A stretch of DNA of 64,000 nucleotides from Wenyingzhuangia fucanilytica (GTDB lineage: Bacteria > Bacteroidota > Bacteroidia > Flavobacteriales > Flavobacteriaceae): the NCBI RefSeq assembly GCF_001697185.1, contig NZ_CP014224.1, positions 682,001 to 746,000 of the forward strand. Reading direction: 5' to 3'. Shown here one piece after another: positions 8,554 to 18,285 of the stretch (positions are counted from its first letter, which is position 1; each line of letters starts with the position of its first letter). Under the pieces are notes generated by a model, which did no database searches, was not told where the DNA came from, and saw nothing but the letters and a program-made list of their open reading frames with translations. The position numbers and the translations under genes were made by a program.

Positions 8554-9114
8554 TTACTTTTTCACTTTAGGAGCAAGAAACATAATCATACGTTTACCCT
8601 CTAATTTAGGCATCTGTTCTACTTTACCATATTCTTCTAACTCTTGAGCTAATTTTAATAATAAAATTTGTCCTTGGTCTTTAAATATAATAGAACGTCC
8701 TTTAAAGAATACATACGCTTTTAATTTAGCACCATCTTGTAAAAACTTGATAGCATGTTTCTTTTTAAACTCGTAATCGTGTTCATCTGTTTGAGGTCCA
8801 AAACGAATTTCTTTTACAGTTACCTTAGAAGCCTTTGCTTTGATAACCTTATCACGTTTCTTTTGCTCATACAAGAACTTCTTGTAATCAATAATTTTAC
8901 AAACAGGAGGAACTGCTTTTGGAGAAATTTCTACCAAATCTAATTCTTGTTCCTTTGCTATTTGCTTTGCTTTGGCAAGAGGGTAAACACCAATTTCTAT
9001 GTTTTCTCCAACCAAACGTACCTCATCCACAAAACGAATGTGCTCGTTAATTCTGTGTGGATTCTCTTTAATAATTCTCGCAGGTCCTTTAGACCTTCTT
9101 CTCTTAATTGCTAT
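8554..9114 (-). CDS. infC: Translation initiation factor IF-3, probably starting at an AUA codon
   Basis: IF-3 binds the 30S subunit and proofreads start-codon choice. The C-terminal domain with [20 protein letters not shown] and the N-terminal [17 protein letters not shown] are clear. No ATG or GTG gives a full-length protein: the first GTG (9030) would cut off the conserved N-terminal tail. Reading further upstream in frame gives [20 protein letters not shown], the expected IF-3 N-terminus, preceded by an ATA codon (9112-9114) where the initiator should be and by a stop at 9127-9129. I therefore choose the ATA start, giving 186 residues. A non-AUG start is typical of infC and lets IF-3 repress its own translation. 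ATT at 9106-9108 is the alternative start. Confidence 0.9.
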   Translation of the reverse strand: MAIKRRRSKGPARIIKENPHRINEHIRFVDEVRLVGENIEIGVYPLAKAKQIAKEQELDLVEISPKAVPPVCKIIDYKKFLYEQKKRDKVIKAKASKVTVKEIRFGPQTDEHDYEFKKKHAIKFLQDGAKLKAYVFFKGRSIIFKDQGQILLLKLAQELEEYGKVEQMPKLEGKRMIMFLAPKVKK

Positions 9115-9158
9115 GGCTTTATCTTTTTACTCTCATATTGCTATGAGAAATTAAACTT

Positions 9159-11102
9159 TTATTTAAATGTTACTAAGGTTTTAGCAACTTCATCTGATAT
9201 GTGTTTGATGAAATCTTCTATAGAAAAAGTTCCTAAATCTCCTTCTCCATGTTTTCTAACAGAAACACTTTCTTCTCCTTCTTCTTTTTCCCCTACAATA
9301 ATCATGTAAGGAACTTTGCTAACCTCAGCATCTCTAATCTTTCGACCAGTCTTCTCATTTCGGTCGTCAATTAGCGTGCGAATTTCGGAATTTTCTAGCA
9401 ATTCTGAAACTTTTTCAGCATATTTCTGATATTTCTCACTGATTGGTAGGATGATAACTTGTTCTGGCATCAACCAAAGAGGGAAATTACCTCCAGTATG
9501 TTCTAACAATACAGCAATAAAACGTTCCATAGATCCAAATGGAGCACGATGTATCATTACTGGTCTGTGATCTGAATTATCAGAACCTTTGTAAGTTAAA
9601 TCAAATCTTTCTGGTAAATTGTAATCTACCTGAATAGTTCCTAACTGCCAACTTCTACCTAAGGCATCTTTTACCATAAAGTCTAATTTAGGTCCGTAAA
9701 AAGCAGCTTCACCTGTTTCTACCACATAATTTAAACCTTTTTCTTTGGCAGCGTTTATAATTGCATTTTCTGCTTTGTCCCAGTTTTCATCAGAACCAAT
9801 ATATTTACTTGGGTTTTCAGGATCTCTTAAAGATACTTGTGCTGTAAAATCTTCAAAACCTAAAGAACCAAAAACATATAATACCAAATCAATTACATCT
9901 TTAAATTCTTGATCTAATTGGTCTGGAGTACAAAAAATATGTGCATCATCTTGTGTAAAACAACGTACACGTGTCATTCCGTGTAATTCTCCACTTTGCT
10001 CGTATCTATATACAGTACCAAATTCTGCATAACGTTTTGGTAATTCTTTATAAGAATAAGGCTTGTAGTTAAATACTTCACAGTGGTGAGGACAGTTCAT
10101 TGGTTTTAATAAGAACTCTTCGTCCATTTTTGGAGTTTTGATAGGTTGAAAACTATCTTCTCCATATTTTTCATAGTGACCAGAAGTTACATATAATTCT
10201 TTCTGACCAATATGTGGTGTCATTACCATTTCGTAACCAGCTTTCTTTTGTGCTTTTTTTAAGAAATCTTCTAAACGAGATCTTAAAGCAGCTCCTTTAG
10301 GCAACCATAAAGGCAATCCTTGACCTACTTTTTGAGAAAAAGTAAACAATTCTAATTCTTTACCTAATTTACGGTGATCACGTTGTTTTGCTAACTCTAA
10401 CAACTCTAAATATTCCTTAAGCATTTTAGCTTTTGGGAATGATATTCCATAAATACGTGTTAATTGAGGATTTTTTTCATCACCTCTCCAATAAGCACCT
10501 GCAGCACTCATTACTTTAACAGCTTTTAAAATTCCAGTGTTAGGAATATGACCTCCACGACATAAATCTGTAAAATCATCATGATCGCAAAAAGTAATTT
10601 CTCCATCATTTAAGTTTTCAATCAACTCAACTTTAAATGGATTATTTTCTTCTTTATATTTAGCTAAGGCATCAGCTTTAGAAACTTCACGTAACGTAAA
10701 TTCGTGTTTTCCTCTAGCTAATTCTAAAAATCGTTGTTCAATTTTAGGAAAGTCATTTTCAGAAACTTTGTGTTCACCAAAATCAATATCGTAGTAAAAA
10801 CCATTTTCTATGGCAGGACCAATGGTTAGTTTTACACCAGGGTACAATTGTTGGATTGCCTGAGCTAAAACGTGTGCAGAAGAGTGCCAAAAAGCTTTTT
10901 TTCCTTCTGGTTGCTCAAATGTATATAAGGTTAAATTACCATCGGTGGTTAATGGGGTTTTGGTTTCAACGGTTTGTCCATTAAAACTAGCAGAAATCAC
11001 ATTTCTGGCTAATCCTTGGCTAATGCTCATAGCCACATCCATTGGAGTACTGTTTTTGTCGTACTCTCTTACACTTCCATCGGGTAAAGTAATATTAATC
11101 AT
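9159..11102 (-). CDS. thrS: Threonyl-tRNA synthetase
   Basis: Charges tRNA-Thr with threonine. The 647-residue protein shows the full domain order: N-terminal TGS domain (residues 1-62), the editing SAD domain with [12 protein letters not shown] (about 73-84), the class II catalytic core with the zinc Cys in [13 protein letters not shown] and motif 2 [16 protein letters not shown], motif 3 near [11 protein letters not shown], and a C-terminal anticodon-binding domain. It is the first gene of the minus-strand operon with infC, rpmI and rplT. A good -7 box lies just upstream of the ATG. Confidence 0.97.
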   Translation of the reverse strand: MINITLPDGSVREYDKNSTPMDVAMSISQGLARNVISASFNGQTVETKTPLTTDGNLTLYTFEQPEGKKAFWHSSAHVLAQAIQQLYPGVKLTIGPAIENGFYYDIDFGEHKVSENDFPKIEQRFLELARGKHEFTLREVSKADALAKYKEENNPFKVELIENLNDGEITFCDHDDFTDLCRGGHIPNTGILKAVKVMSAAGAYWRGDEKNPQLTRIYGISFPKAKMLKEYLELLELAKQRDHRKLGKELELFTFSQKVGQGLPLWLPKGAALRSRLEDFLKKAQKKAGYEMVMTPHIGQKELYVTSGHYEKYGEDSFQPIKTPKMDEEFLLKPMNCPHHCEVFNYKPYSYKELPKRYAEFGTVYRYEQSGELHGMTRVRCFTQDDAHIFCTPDQLDQEFKDVIDLVLYVFGSLGFEDFTAQVSLRDPENPSKYIGSDENWDKAENAIINAAKEKGLNYVVETGEAAFYGPKLDFMVKDALGRSWQLGTIQVDYNLPERFDLTYKGSDNSDHRPVMIHRAPFGSMERFIAVLLEHTGGNFPLWLMPEQVIILPISEKYQKYAEKVSELLENSEIRTLIDDRNEKTGRKIRDAEVSKVPYMIIVGEKEEGEESVSVRKHGEGDLGTFSIEDFIKHISDEVAKTLVTFK

Positions 11103-11122
11103 TATAGATATTTTTTGCTGTG

Positions 11123-11130
11123 CAAAGATA
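11123..11130 (-). promoter_or_regulatory. Candidate -7 box for the thrS operon
   Basis: On the minus strand the sequence reads TATCTTTG, a full match to TAnnTTTG, about 20 bases before the thrS start. A TTG-like -33 element is not certain. Confidence 0.55.
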
Positions 11131-11292
11131 GGGTATTAATTGTAAGTTTAAAACAATCAAAATTAAAGTTTTGAAGCCTTTTTACTTTGGAATTATTGCT
11201 TTTAATCCCTTTGTTTTTCAGCGTGTTAAAAATGTATGAGATTCTTTGACTTTTAAATTTTTAAATCTTTGAATAAAAAGTTACTTTTGCGC

Positions 11293-12825
11293 ATGCAACA
11301 AAAAGTACTTATTCTAGATTTCGGATCTCAAGTTACGCAGCTGATAGCTCGTCGAGTGAGAGAATTAAACATTTATTGTGAAATTCACCCATACAACAGC
11401 GAAAAATACAATTTTGCTGATTATAAAGCAGTTATTTTATCGGGTTCTCCACACTCTGTTAGAGGAGAGAATGCTCCTAAAATTGACTTGTCAGAAGTAA
11501 AAGGTAAAAAACCATTATTAGGAATCTGTTATGGAGCTCAATACTTAGCACACTTTTTTGGTGGAGAAGTAGGAGCATCAAACACAAGAGAATATGGTAG
11601 AGCCAACTTATCTTTCTTAGATCATACCAATCCTTTATTTGATGAAATCAAGGAGGGAAGTCAGGTTTGGATGAGTCACTCTGATACCATTTTAAATTTA
11701 CCAGATAATTATGAATGTATTGCAAGTACACCTGATGTAAAAAATGCAGCATATCATGTAAAAGGTGAAGATACTTATGCTATTCAATTCCACCCAGAAG
11801 TATATCATTCTACAGATGGAACTAAATTGTTAGAAAACTTTTTAGTGAAAATTGCAGGGGTTGCTCAAGAATGGACACCAAATAACTTTGTAGAAACTAC
11901 TGTTCAAGAAATTAAAGATAAAGTAGGAAACGATAAAGTAGTCTTAGGACTGTCTGGTGGAGTAGATTCTACCGTAGCTGCTGTTTTATTAAACAAAGCT
12001 ATTGGAGATAACTTATACTGTATTTTTGTTAACAACGGTTTGTTACGTAAAAATGAATTTGAGGCAGTGTTAAAGCAATACGAAGGTATGGGCTTAAACG
12101 TAAAAGGAGTAGATGCTACTGATAGATTCATGAAAGAATTAGAAGGTTTGTCTGATCCTGAAGCAAAACGTAAAGCTATTGGAAAAGCATTTATTGATGT
12201 TTTTGATGCTGAATCTCATTTGATTGAAGATGTAAAATGGTTGGCACAAGGAACTATTTATCCAGATGTAATTGAATCTGTTTCTGCAGATGGAGGGCCA
12301 TCAGCAACCATTAAATCTCATCACAACGTAGGAGGATTGCCAGACTTTATGAAATTAAAGATAGTGGAGCCTTTGCGTATGATTTTTAAAGATGAAGTTC
12401 GTAGAGCAGGAAAATCTATGGGAATAGATCCTGAGTTGTTAGGACGTCATCCTTTCCCAGGGCCAGGATTGGCTATTAGAATTCTAGGAGATATAACTGC
12501 TGAAAAAGTAGCAATGTTACAAGAAGTAGATCATATTTTTATTCAAGGATTAAAAGATCATGGATTGTATGATTCTGTTTGGCAGGCAGGAGCTATTTTA
12601 TTACCAGTACAATCTGTAGGGGTAATGGGAGATGAGCGTACTTACGAAAAAGCAGTTGCTTTACGTGCAGTAGAGTCTACTGATGGTATGACGGCTGATT
12701 GGGTAGATTTACCTTATAAATTTTTACAAGAAATTTCTAATAAAATTATCAATAACGTTAAAGGAGTAAACAGAGTTGTTTATGATATTAGCTCTAAACC
12801 ACCAGCAACTATTGAGTGGGAATAA
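11293..12825 (+). CDS. guaA: GMP synthase (glutamine-hydrolysing)
   Basis: Converts XMP to GMP using glutamine nitrogen and ATP. I start at the ATG at 11293, which gives [20 protein letters not shown], the family's normal beginning; the in-frame TTG at 11269 adds eight unlikely residues. The class I amidotransferase domain has the nucleophile Cys79 in GICYGAQ and FHPEVYHS as the His-Glu pair. The ATP-pyrophosphatase loop LSGGVDST follows at about 219-226, and the dimerisation domain ends with the usual [16 protein letters not shown] at 11282-11289 matches a -7 box but lies only three bases before the ATG, so the transcript would be nearly leaderless if it is used. The gene is divergent from thrS. 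Confidence 0.97.
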   Translation: MQQKVLILDFGSQVTQLIARRVRELNIYCEIHPYNSEKYNFADYKAVILSGSPHSVRGENAPKIDLSEVKGKKPLLGICYGAQYLAHFFGGEVGASNTREYGRANLSFLDHTNPLFDEIKEGSQVWMSHSDTILNLPDNYECIASTPDVKNAAYHVKGEDTYAIQFHPEVYHSTDGTKLLENFLVKIAGVAQEWTPNNFVETTVQEIKDKVGNDKVVLGLSGGVDSTVAAVLLNKAIGDNLYCIFVNNGLLRKNEFEAVLKQYEGMGLNVKGVDATDRFMKELEGLSDPEAKRKAIGKAFIDVFDAESHLIEDVKWLAQGTIYPDVIESVSADGGPSATIKSHHNVGGLPDFMKLKIVEPLRMIFKDEVRRAGKSMGIDPELLGRHPFPGPGLAIRILGDITAEKVAMLQEVDHIFIQGLKDHGLYDSVWQAGAILLPVQSVGVMGDERTYEKAVALRAVESTDGMTADWVDLPYKFLQEISNKIINNVKGVNRVVYDISSKPPATIEWE

Positions 12826-12844
12826 TTTTAATAAATGATGATAA

Positions 12845-12880
12845 AAACGCCAAATAACTTATGTTGTTTGGCGTTTCTAT
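12845..12880 (+). terminator. Terminator after guaA
   Basis: A 14-bp stem with one G-T pair (12845-12858 with 12863-12876), holding AACGCCAAA/TTTGGCGTT and a TTAT loop, is followed by a T-rich tail 19 bases after the stop codon. Confidence 0.82.
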
Positions 12881-12980
12881 TTTATAATAACTTATTTATA
12901 GAATGTATTACCTCGTATGAATTATACATATTTGGTATAATATATGTAATATTGCTGTTAGAAAAAGAACCCTTATATAT

Positions 12981-15140
12981 ATGAGAATATTTAAAATTTT
13001 TAGCCTTTTTTTAATTATGATGAGTGCTACTGTATATGCACAAACCATAAAAGAATATAAAACAGAAAAAGGTGAATCTTTAAGAGATGTAGCTAAAAAG
13101 TTTGATATTAGTTATAAAGATTTAATGGAAGCCAACCCTGATATTTCAAGATGGCCAAAATCAAATACTTTAATTAAAATACCTACAGATGCTCCAAAGC
13201 TTGTTAAAAAAATAAAAAGACCAAAAGACCGCAGGCCAGATAGTAAAAAAGATTTGGTTAATGCATCTGCTCAAGATTCTATGGGGATACATATTGTAAA
13301 ACCAAAGGAAACATTGTACAGTTTGTCTAAGTTGTATGATGTAGAAATGACAACTTTAATAAAAGACAATCCAATTTTAACTTTTGATGGTTTAAAAATA
13401 GGGCAAGAATTAAAAGTACCTTATAAAGAACCAGAGGTTTTAGAGGCTTCAAAAAACCACATAGTAAAAGAAAAAGAAACTTGGTATGGTATTTCTAAGC
13501 TATATGGAGTTACCATTGAGGATTTAAAATTAGCCAATCCTAATTTTGCTATTGAAGGATTAAAAATTGGTTCTGTAATAGAAATTCCGGTTTCTAATAA
13601 TTTAGCTACTCAAGAACAAGGAAGTGGAAAATCAAATGAAAATTCTCATACCATTTCAAAAGGAGAAACTTTATATAGTGTTTCTAAATCATACGGAATT
13701 AGTGTAGATGAACTTTTAGCGGTAAATGATACTGTTGTAGTAGATAGTTTAGTGATTGGAACGGTGTTAAAATTACCTAAAAAAGTTGTAGAGAGTGTGG
13801 TGGTAAGTACCGCTTCTCCTATATATAAACAAACGCCAGTATTTTATAAATACTACAGTCATAAAGATACTTTAGCTGTGGTTTTAGATAAATATAACAT
13901 GTCTTTGGACTCGTTAAAGTCATTAAATCCATCATTAGATAGTTTGGTAAATAATGGAGGTAAAATGTTGATGGGCTTTAAAAAGACACATCAATTATTT
14001 GGAAATCAAGAGTGGTTTAAAGATTCAATTATTACCAATAAGCCTATCAAAGCAATGGTAATGCTTCCTTTTGATTTTAAGAAGAACGATACTTTAAGTC
14101 AAGAAATATTATTTGCCAATAGTTCAGCATTACCAACTATTGTTTCTGATTTTTATTTGGGAGCAGAAATAGCGATAGATTCTTTAAAAAATCAAGGAAT
14201 TAATGTTGATTTAAAAGTTGTAGATACTGAAAAATCTGTAGATTCTATTTATAAAAACATCGCAAAATATAAAGCTATGGAACCCGATGTGATTGTGGGG
14301 CCTTTGTATAGCTCTAATGCAATTTATGTTGCTACCCAGTTTACAGGTACACCAGTTTATTATCCTATCTATTCTAAAAAACAATCTACTTTTATGAATA
14401 GTAACTTGATAAAAACAGCTACAGAAAAAAGTTTGTTCGAAAAGGAGATTTTAGCTTTTATTAAAGAAAATAGAAAAGGACAACACTTACTAATTGTTGG
14501 TTTAAATGAGAATAGAAATGAATTGTTAAAACTAAAGAATCAACTGGTTAAAAAAGATAGTGTTGGTAAAGTTTTGGCAGATGATGTTTCTATTTTAACC
14601 CTGTCTAAAGGGTATATTGCTAAGTCAGACTTCCTAGATAAAATAAAGTTAGATAAACCTAATTGGATTTTAATTGCTGATAAGAACAACGTAGTAACTT
14701 CTGATGTTTTTAATAATGTGATGAGTTTGCCTAAAGAGAATAAGTATAAAACTCCAGTGAGAATTTTATCTTTTGAAAAATCAGACTATATTGATAAGTT
14801 GTCTTATGAGTCTTTGTTTAGATATCATTATACTTATGCAACAGATGAGGTTGAGTATAGAGAAATTGAAAACAAATCTTTTGAACAATCGTATTTAAGA
14901 AAAAATCATCAATATCCAAGTTATCATGCAACTCGTGGTTTTGATGTTACTTATGATGCTGTTTTAAGAGTGTTAAAAAGCAAAAACGGTGGAAAAGGTT
15001 TATATGATCCATCTTACAGAAGTAAAACAGCTTTTGTATATAAAAAAGGAGAGCTTCCTACAAAAACAAATCAAGCAGTATTTGTAAACGCTATAGAGAA
15101 TACAAAGCAAGGCGGGTTAAAAATAATAAGATTAAGATAG
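12981..15140 (+). CDS. LysM-repeat protein with periplasmic-binding-protein-like domain
   Basis: A 719-residue secreted protein. A signal peptide (residues 1-20, ending VYAQ) is followed by four LysM modules at about 25-68, 104-146, 159-202 and 221-264, with the pattern GETLYSVSKSYGISVDELL, and perhaps a degenerate fifth near 288-330. LysM domains bind peptidoglycan. The C-terminal half (about 350-690) resembles type 1 periplasmic-binding proteins of the amino-acid ABC family, with DFYLGAEIAIDSL and EPDVIVGPLYSSNA. This architecture is common in Bacteroidota, and its ligand is unknown. A wall-attached sensor or a scaffold in the periplasm are both possible. It ends inside the 3' end of the convergent epimerase gene (9-base overlap). 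Confidence 0.8.
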   Translation: MRIFKIFSLFLIMMSATVYAQTIKEYKTEKGESLRDVAKKFDISYKDLMEANPDISRWPKSNTLIKIPTDAPKLVKKIKRPKDRRPDSKKDLVNASAQDSMGIHIVKPKETLYSLSKLYDVEMTTLIKDNPILTFDGLKIGQELKVPYKEPEVLEASKNHIVKEKETWYGISKLYGVTIEDLKLANPNFAIEGLKIGSVIEIPVSNNLATQEQGSGKSNENSHTISKGETLYSVSKSYGISVDELLAVNDTVVVDSLVIGTVLKLPKKVVESVVVSTASPIYKQTPVFYKYYSHKDTLAVVLDKYNMSLDSLKSLNPSLDSLVNNGGKMLMGFKKTHQLFGNQEWFKDSIITNKPIKAMVMLPFDFKKNDTLSQEILFANSSALPTIVSDFYLGAEIAIDSLKNQGINVDLKVVDTEKSVDSIYKNIAKYKAMEPDVIVGPLYSSNAIYVATQFTGTPVYYPIYSKKQSTFMNSNLIKTATEKSLFEKEILAFIKENRKGQHLLIVGLNENRNELLKLKNQLVKKDSVGKVLADDVSILTLSKGYIAKSDFLDKIKLDKPNWILIADKNNVVTSDVFNNVMSLPKENKYKTPVRILSFEKSDYIDKLSYESLFRYHYTYATDEVEYREIENKSFEQSYLRKNHQYPSYHATRGFDVTYDAVLRVLKSKNGGKGLYDPSYRSKTAFVYKKGELPTKTNQAVFVNAIENTKQGGLKIIRLR

Positions 15141-16130
15141 TTTAGAAGCTATTTTTTCAATAGTCATATCAAAAGGAGTGTAGTTAAAATCTACACTCTT
15201 TTTTATTTTACTACCATCGTAAAATCTTTTTTTCTGAGCAGCTTTTGCACTGTATTTATTTAGGCCAATTTGTAAATATCCAAAGCTAATTACAGAAAAG
15301 AAACTGTTAATTCTCCAAACTACTTCGGTAATTCCTTTTCCAATTTTGTGTTTAGGTGGTTTTACTCCAAGTTTTTTGGCTATTAAAGTAAAAAGATCTT
15401 TAAAACTATAATTTTCGTTTACCAATACAAAACGTTCGTTTTTAATATTGCTATTCATTAAAGTAATCATAGCATTGGTTACATCATTTACATCAACAAC
15501 ACCTGTAACTCCTGTGGTGTAAAATTTAAATCCTTTTTTTATTTTATGGAATAATTTTCCTGTGTTTACTTTCCAAGCACCAAATCCAAAAATAACACCT
15601 GGGTTAACAATAACCATTTCTAAATTTTCTTGAGAACCTCTCCAAACTTCCATTTCTCCTCCAAATTTAGATAGGCTGTAATCACTGTGATCTCCTTCTA
15701 CATTCCATTCAGAATCCTCATCCATAATAGAAGCTCCTGGTTTTTTAGAAAGGGTAGCAATAGAGCTTACATAGCACAATTTTTTAATTTTATTGGCAAT
15801 GCAAAGGTTTACAATATTGGAAGTCCCTTCAATATTTATCTTTCGTAACTTTTCACTGTCTTTAGGAGAAAAAGAAACCATTGCTGCAGCATGATAAACA
15901 TGAGTAATATCTTTAAAAGCAATTTCTAAGGCAGGAATGTCGGTAATATCGGCTTGTCTCCAAATAATGTTATCAAAGAGTGATGTAGCACTATACAAAT
16001 CAAAAATTTCTTTAGTGGTTTGTTGTGTGTTGGCATTTCTATACAATGCAACTACTTTTTGGTTCTCTTTGCACAATTTATAAATTAAGTGTGCACCTAC
16101 TAAGCCTGTTCCTCCTGTTACTAAAATCAT
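15132..16130 (-). CDS. NAD-dependent epimerase/dehydratase family protein
   Basis: A 332-residue extended short-chain dehydrogenase/reductase. The Rossmann nucleotide-binding motif TGGTGLVG is at residues 5-12, the YHAAAMVSF strand near 84-92 matches the family, and the catalytic YxxxK is YSLSK in SDYSLSKFGGE (about 149-155). The substrate is unknown; neither a clear sugar-nucleotide nor a dihydroflavonol-type match is decisive. No membrane segment is evident. The gene converges on the LysM gene, overlaps it by nine bases, and carries that gene's terminator within its coding region. Confidence 0.85.
   Translation of the reverse strand: MILVTGGTGLVGAHLIYKLCKENQKVVALYRNANTQQTTKEIFDLYSATSLFDNIIWRQADITDIPALEIAFKDITHVYHAAAMVSFSPKDSEKLRKINIEGTSNIVNLCIANKIKKLCYVSSIATLSKKPGASIMDEDSEWNVEGDHSDYSLSKFGGEMEVWRGSQENLEMVIVNPGVIFGFGAWKVNTGKLFHKIKKGFKFYTTGVTGVVDVNDVTNAMITLMNSNIKNERFVLVNENYSFKDLFTLIAKKLGVKPPKHKIGKGITEVVWRINSFFSVISFGYLQIGLNKYSAKAAQKKRFYDGSKIKKSVDFNYTPFDMTIEKIASKLS
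15171..15205 (+). terminator. Terminator of the LysM gene, embedded in the antisense epimerase gene
   Basis: GAGTGTAG (15176-15183) pairs with CTACACTC (15191-15198) across a 7-nt loop, with flanking A/T extending the stem and a run of seven T after it on the plus strand. It lies 30-60 bases past the LysM stop and within the epimerase coding sequence. Confidence 0.7.
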
Positions 16131-16193
16131 AGTTCGAAATTAATCAATTTTAGGAAATATTAATTGTTAATTTTACTTTTCAAAGTTTAGTAT

Positions 16194-16763
16194 ATGAATA
16201 AAAATGATTTAAGGATAAAATATAAATCTTTAAGGAGTAAATTAAGTGTTGATGATGTAGCATTAAAAAGTATTGAGGTTTCTAATCAACTATTAAAATT
16301 AGACGTTTGGGAAAAAACATATTATCATCTTTTTTTATCGATTGATACTCAAAAAGAGATAGATACCGAACATGTTTTACATATTCTATTTGCTAGAAAT
16401 AAAGAAGTTGTGGTGTCTAAATCAGATTTTAAAACCAATACTTTATCACATTTTTTATTAACAGAAAACACCAAGTTAAAAGTAAATTCTTATGGTATTC
16501 CAGAACCAACAAACGGATTGCCTGTTCCAGAAAATATGATTGATGTGGTATTTGTTCCTTTATTAGCTTTTGATAAAAAAGGAAATAGGGTAGGATATGG
16601 AAAAGGATTTTATGATGATTTTTTGTCGAAATGTAAAAAGGATACTCTAAAAATAGGATTGTCTTTTTTTGATGCTGAACAAGAAATAGAAGATGTTTAT
16701 CAAGGAGATTTTCCTTTAGATTATTGCGTAACACCAACTAAAATTTACAGGTTTAATGAATAG
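16194..16763 (+). CDS. 5-formyltetrahydrofolate cyclo-ligase
   Basis: Converts 5-formyl-THF to 5,10-methenyl-THF with ATP, recycling folate in the cytoplasm. The 189-residue protein has the family pattern: a basic N-terminus ending in LRSKLS, then the NRVGYGKGFYDDFLSK motif that binds ATP and folate (about residues 136-150), then a final strand LDYCVTPTKIY. Length is standard. It overlaps the following HD-domain gene by eight bases, indicating co-translation in one operon. Confidence 0.93.
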   Translation: MNKNDLRIKYKSLRSKLSVDDVALKSIEVSNQLLKLDVWEKTYYHLFLSIDTQKEIDTEHVLHILFARNKEVVVSKSDFKTNTLSHFLLTENTKLKVNSYGIPEPTNGLPVPENMIDVVFVPLLAFDKKGNRVGYGKGFYDDFLSKCKKDTLKIGLSFFDAEQEIEDVYQGDFPLDYCVTPTKIYRFNE

Positions 16764-17403
16764 TGTTGTAGAGAATACCATTGCTTTTGTAAAAGAGCAA
16801 TTAAAAAATGCAGAGGGAGGTCACGATTGGTTTCATATAGAAAGAGTATACAAAAACTCATTACTGATTGCTCAAACAGAAAAATGTGATATTGAGATTG
16901 TTTCTTTAGGCGCTTTGTTGCACGATATTGCAGATTCTAAATTTTATAACGGAAACGAAGAAGTTGGACCTAAAGTGGCTCGTGATTTTTTAAAATCTCA
17001 AAAAGTAAAAGAATCTACTATTGAGCATGTTATTAAAATTATTGAGAATATTTCTTTTAAAGGAGGAAACGAAACTCAAAAATTTAGCTCAAAAGAATTA
17101 GATGTTGTTCAAGATGCAGATAGGTTAGATGCTATTGGAGCTGTAGGAATTGCTAGAGCTTTTAGTTATGGTGGTTTTAAAAATAGAGGAATGTATGATC
17201 CTGAAATAAAGCCTAATTTAAAGATGACTAAAGAGGAGTATAAAAAAAGTACTGCGCCTACAATTAATCATTTTTATGAAAAATTATTGTTGTTAAAAGA
17301 TAGAATGAATACTACAACAGGAAAAGAAATTGCAGCAAAAAGACATCAGTTTATGGAGCTTTATTTAGAACAGTTTTATAACGAATTTAATGGTGTTTTG
17401 TAA
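16756..17403 (+). CDS. HD-domain phosphohydrolase
   Basis: A 215-residue HD-superfamily protein. The metal-binding residues are visible: GHDWFHIERVY near the N-terminus (the first His), the HD pair in LGALLHDIADSKF (about residues 47-59), and a later Asp in VQDADRLDAIGAVGIARAF. The family hydrolyses phosphate esters, often nucleotides, with a divalent metal. The specific substrate is not known; the YedJ/uncharacterised HD group is the best fit. It starts inside the stop region of the cyclo-ligase gene and is followed by a terminator. Confidence 0.87.
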   Translation: MNSVVENTIAFVKEQLKNAEGGHDWFHIERVYKNSLLIAQTEKCDIEIVSLGALLHDIADSKFYNGNEEVGPKVARDFLKSQKVKESTIEHVIKIIENISFKGGNETQKFSSKELDVVQDADRLDAIGAVGIARAFSYGGFKNRGMYDPEIKPNLKMTKEEYKKSTAPTINHFYEKLLLLKDRMNTTTGKEIAAKRHQFMELYLEQFYNEFNGVL

Positions 17404-17474
17404 TGGATTTGCAAAGAAACCGACAATATATAAAGAAGAGTTAAGCCTGCTTAATTCTTTTTCATAGCAATTTT

Positions 17475-17504
17475 CCTCGCTGTATTTTTTACAGCGAGGT
17501 TTTT
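17475..17504 (+). terminator. Terminator after the HD-domain gene
   Basis: A perfect 10-bp stem (CCTCGCTGTA at 17475-17484 with its complement at 17490-17499) has a T5 loop and four to five T behind it on the plus strand. It also sits just beyond the stop of the convergent SCO1-like gene and may serve both. Confidence 0.8.
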
Positions 17505-18174
17505 ACTTTTCGGTAAGTAATAAATTTATGTCTTTGCTAAGTTGTTCAATTTCTTTTTTATTGGTACCATCATAAAAACCTCTAATTCTTTTTTTAGTAT
17601 CAATCAAAACAAATTGTTCTGTATGTATAAAATCCTGATCACCTCCATCACCTTCATCAAGCACCGCAAAATAACTTTTACGAGCTAGGTTATAAATCAT
17701 TTTTTTACTTCCAGTGGTAATATGCCATTTTCCAGAAATAGCTCCATGGGCATCGGCATAGGCTTTTAGTACAGGAACGCTATCCATAATTGGTGTTACG
17801 GAGTGCGATAAAAATTTAATTTTAGAATTATTGATGAATGCTTCTTGTAAAATAGACATGTTGTCAGTCATTATTGGGCAGATGGTTCCACAACGTGTAA
17901 AGAAAAAATCAGCTACATATATTTTGTCTTTAAAATCAGCTTCTGTAACCGTTTTACCATCTTGATCTACTAAAGAAAAAGAGGCAATAGTGTGGTTTTT
18001 AGAAATATTTAACATACTATCATCAACCAATTTTGGGTTTATATCTGTAGGATTGTAAATTGGCAAAGATTTTGACTTGCTGTTAAGGTGATAAAGTGAT
18101 GCTATAATAATAATCGATAATACACCCATCGCAATAAAAGTGTATTTAGATTTGGCAAAAAAATGTTGACTCAT
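17503..18174 (-). CDS. SCO1/SenC family copper-binding protein
   Basis: A 223-residue membrane-anchored protein of the SCO1/SenC family, which delivers copper to cytochrome c oxidase. After an N-terminal membrane anchor (about residues 11-28) comes a thioredoxin-like domain with the copper ligands Cys95 and Cys99 in TRCGTICP and His184 in FIHTEQF. I choose the ATG at 18174: a second in-frame ATG at 18204 would place the promoter -7 box inside the gene. It stands alone in its orientation, and no oxidase genes are nearby. Confidence 0.9.
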   Translation of the reverse strand: MSQHFFAKSKYTFIAMGVLSIIIIASLYHLNSKSKSLPIYNPTDINPKLVDDSMLNISKNHTIASFSLVDQDGKTVTEADFKDKIYVADFFFTRCGTICPIMTDNMSILQEAFINNSKIKFLSHSVTPIMDSVPVLKAYADAHGAISGKWHITTGSKKMIYNLARKSYFAVLDEGDGGDQDFIHTEQFVLIDTKKRIRGFYDGTNKKEIEQLSKDINLLLTEK

Positions 18175-18188
18175 AATGAAATTTTCAT

Positions 18189-18223
18189 CAAAGTTACAAA
18201 GCATTTAAGAAAATTAGCACAAA
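18189..18223 (-). promoter_or_regulatory. Promoter of the SCO1-like gene
   Basis: On the minus strand, TAACTTTG (18189-18196) matches TAnnTTTG, and TTTG at 18220-18223 is 23 bases upstream, within the range for a -33 element. The position favours the downstream start codon. Confidence 0.6.
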
Positions 18224-18248
18224 AAATATGAACACATAATTAAAGTTG

Positions 18249-18256
18249 TACATTTG
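18249..18256 (+). promoter_or_regulatory. Candidate -7 box for rseP
   Basis: TACATTTG is a full TAnnTTTG match 29 bases before the rseP ATG. A -33 element is not clear. Confidence 0.5.
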
Positions 18257-18285
18257 TTCGACTTAAAAAAGAATTACATTAATAC

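Noticed and set aside
8947-9309. A plus-strand open frame of about 120 codons across the infC-thrS junction
   Set aside because: It is antisense to two well-supported genes and contains no recognisable domain; its apparent coding is a by-product of infC and thrS.
18175-18204. Upstream ATG for the SCO1-like protein
   Set aside because: The -7 box TAACTTTG lies between the two ATGs, so transcription should start after the upstream one.
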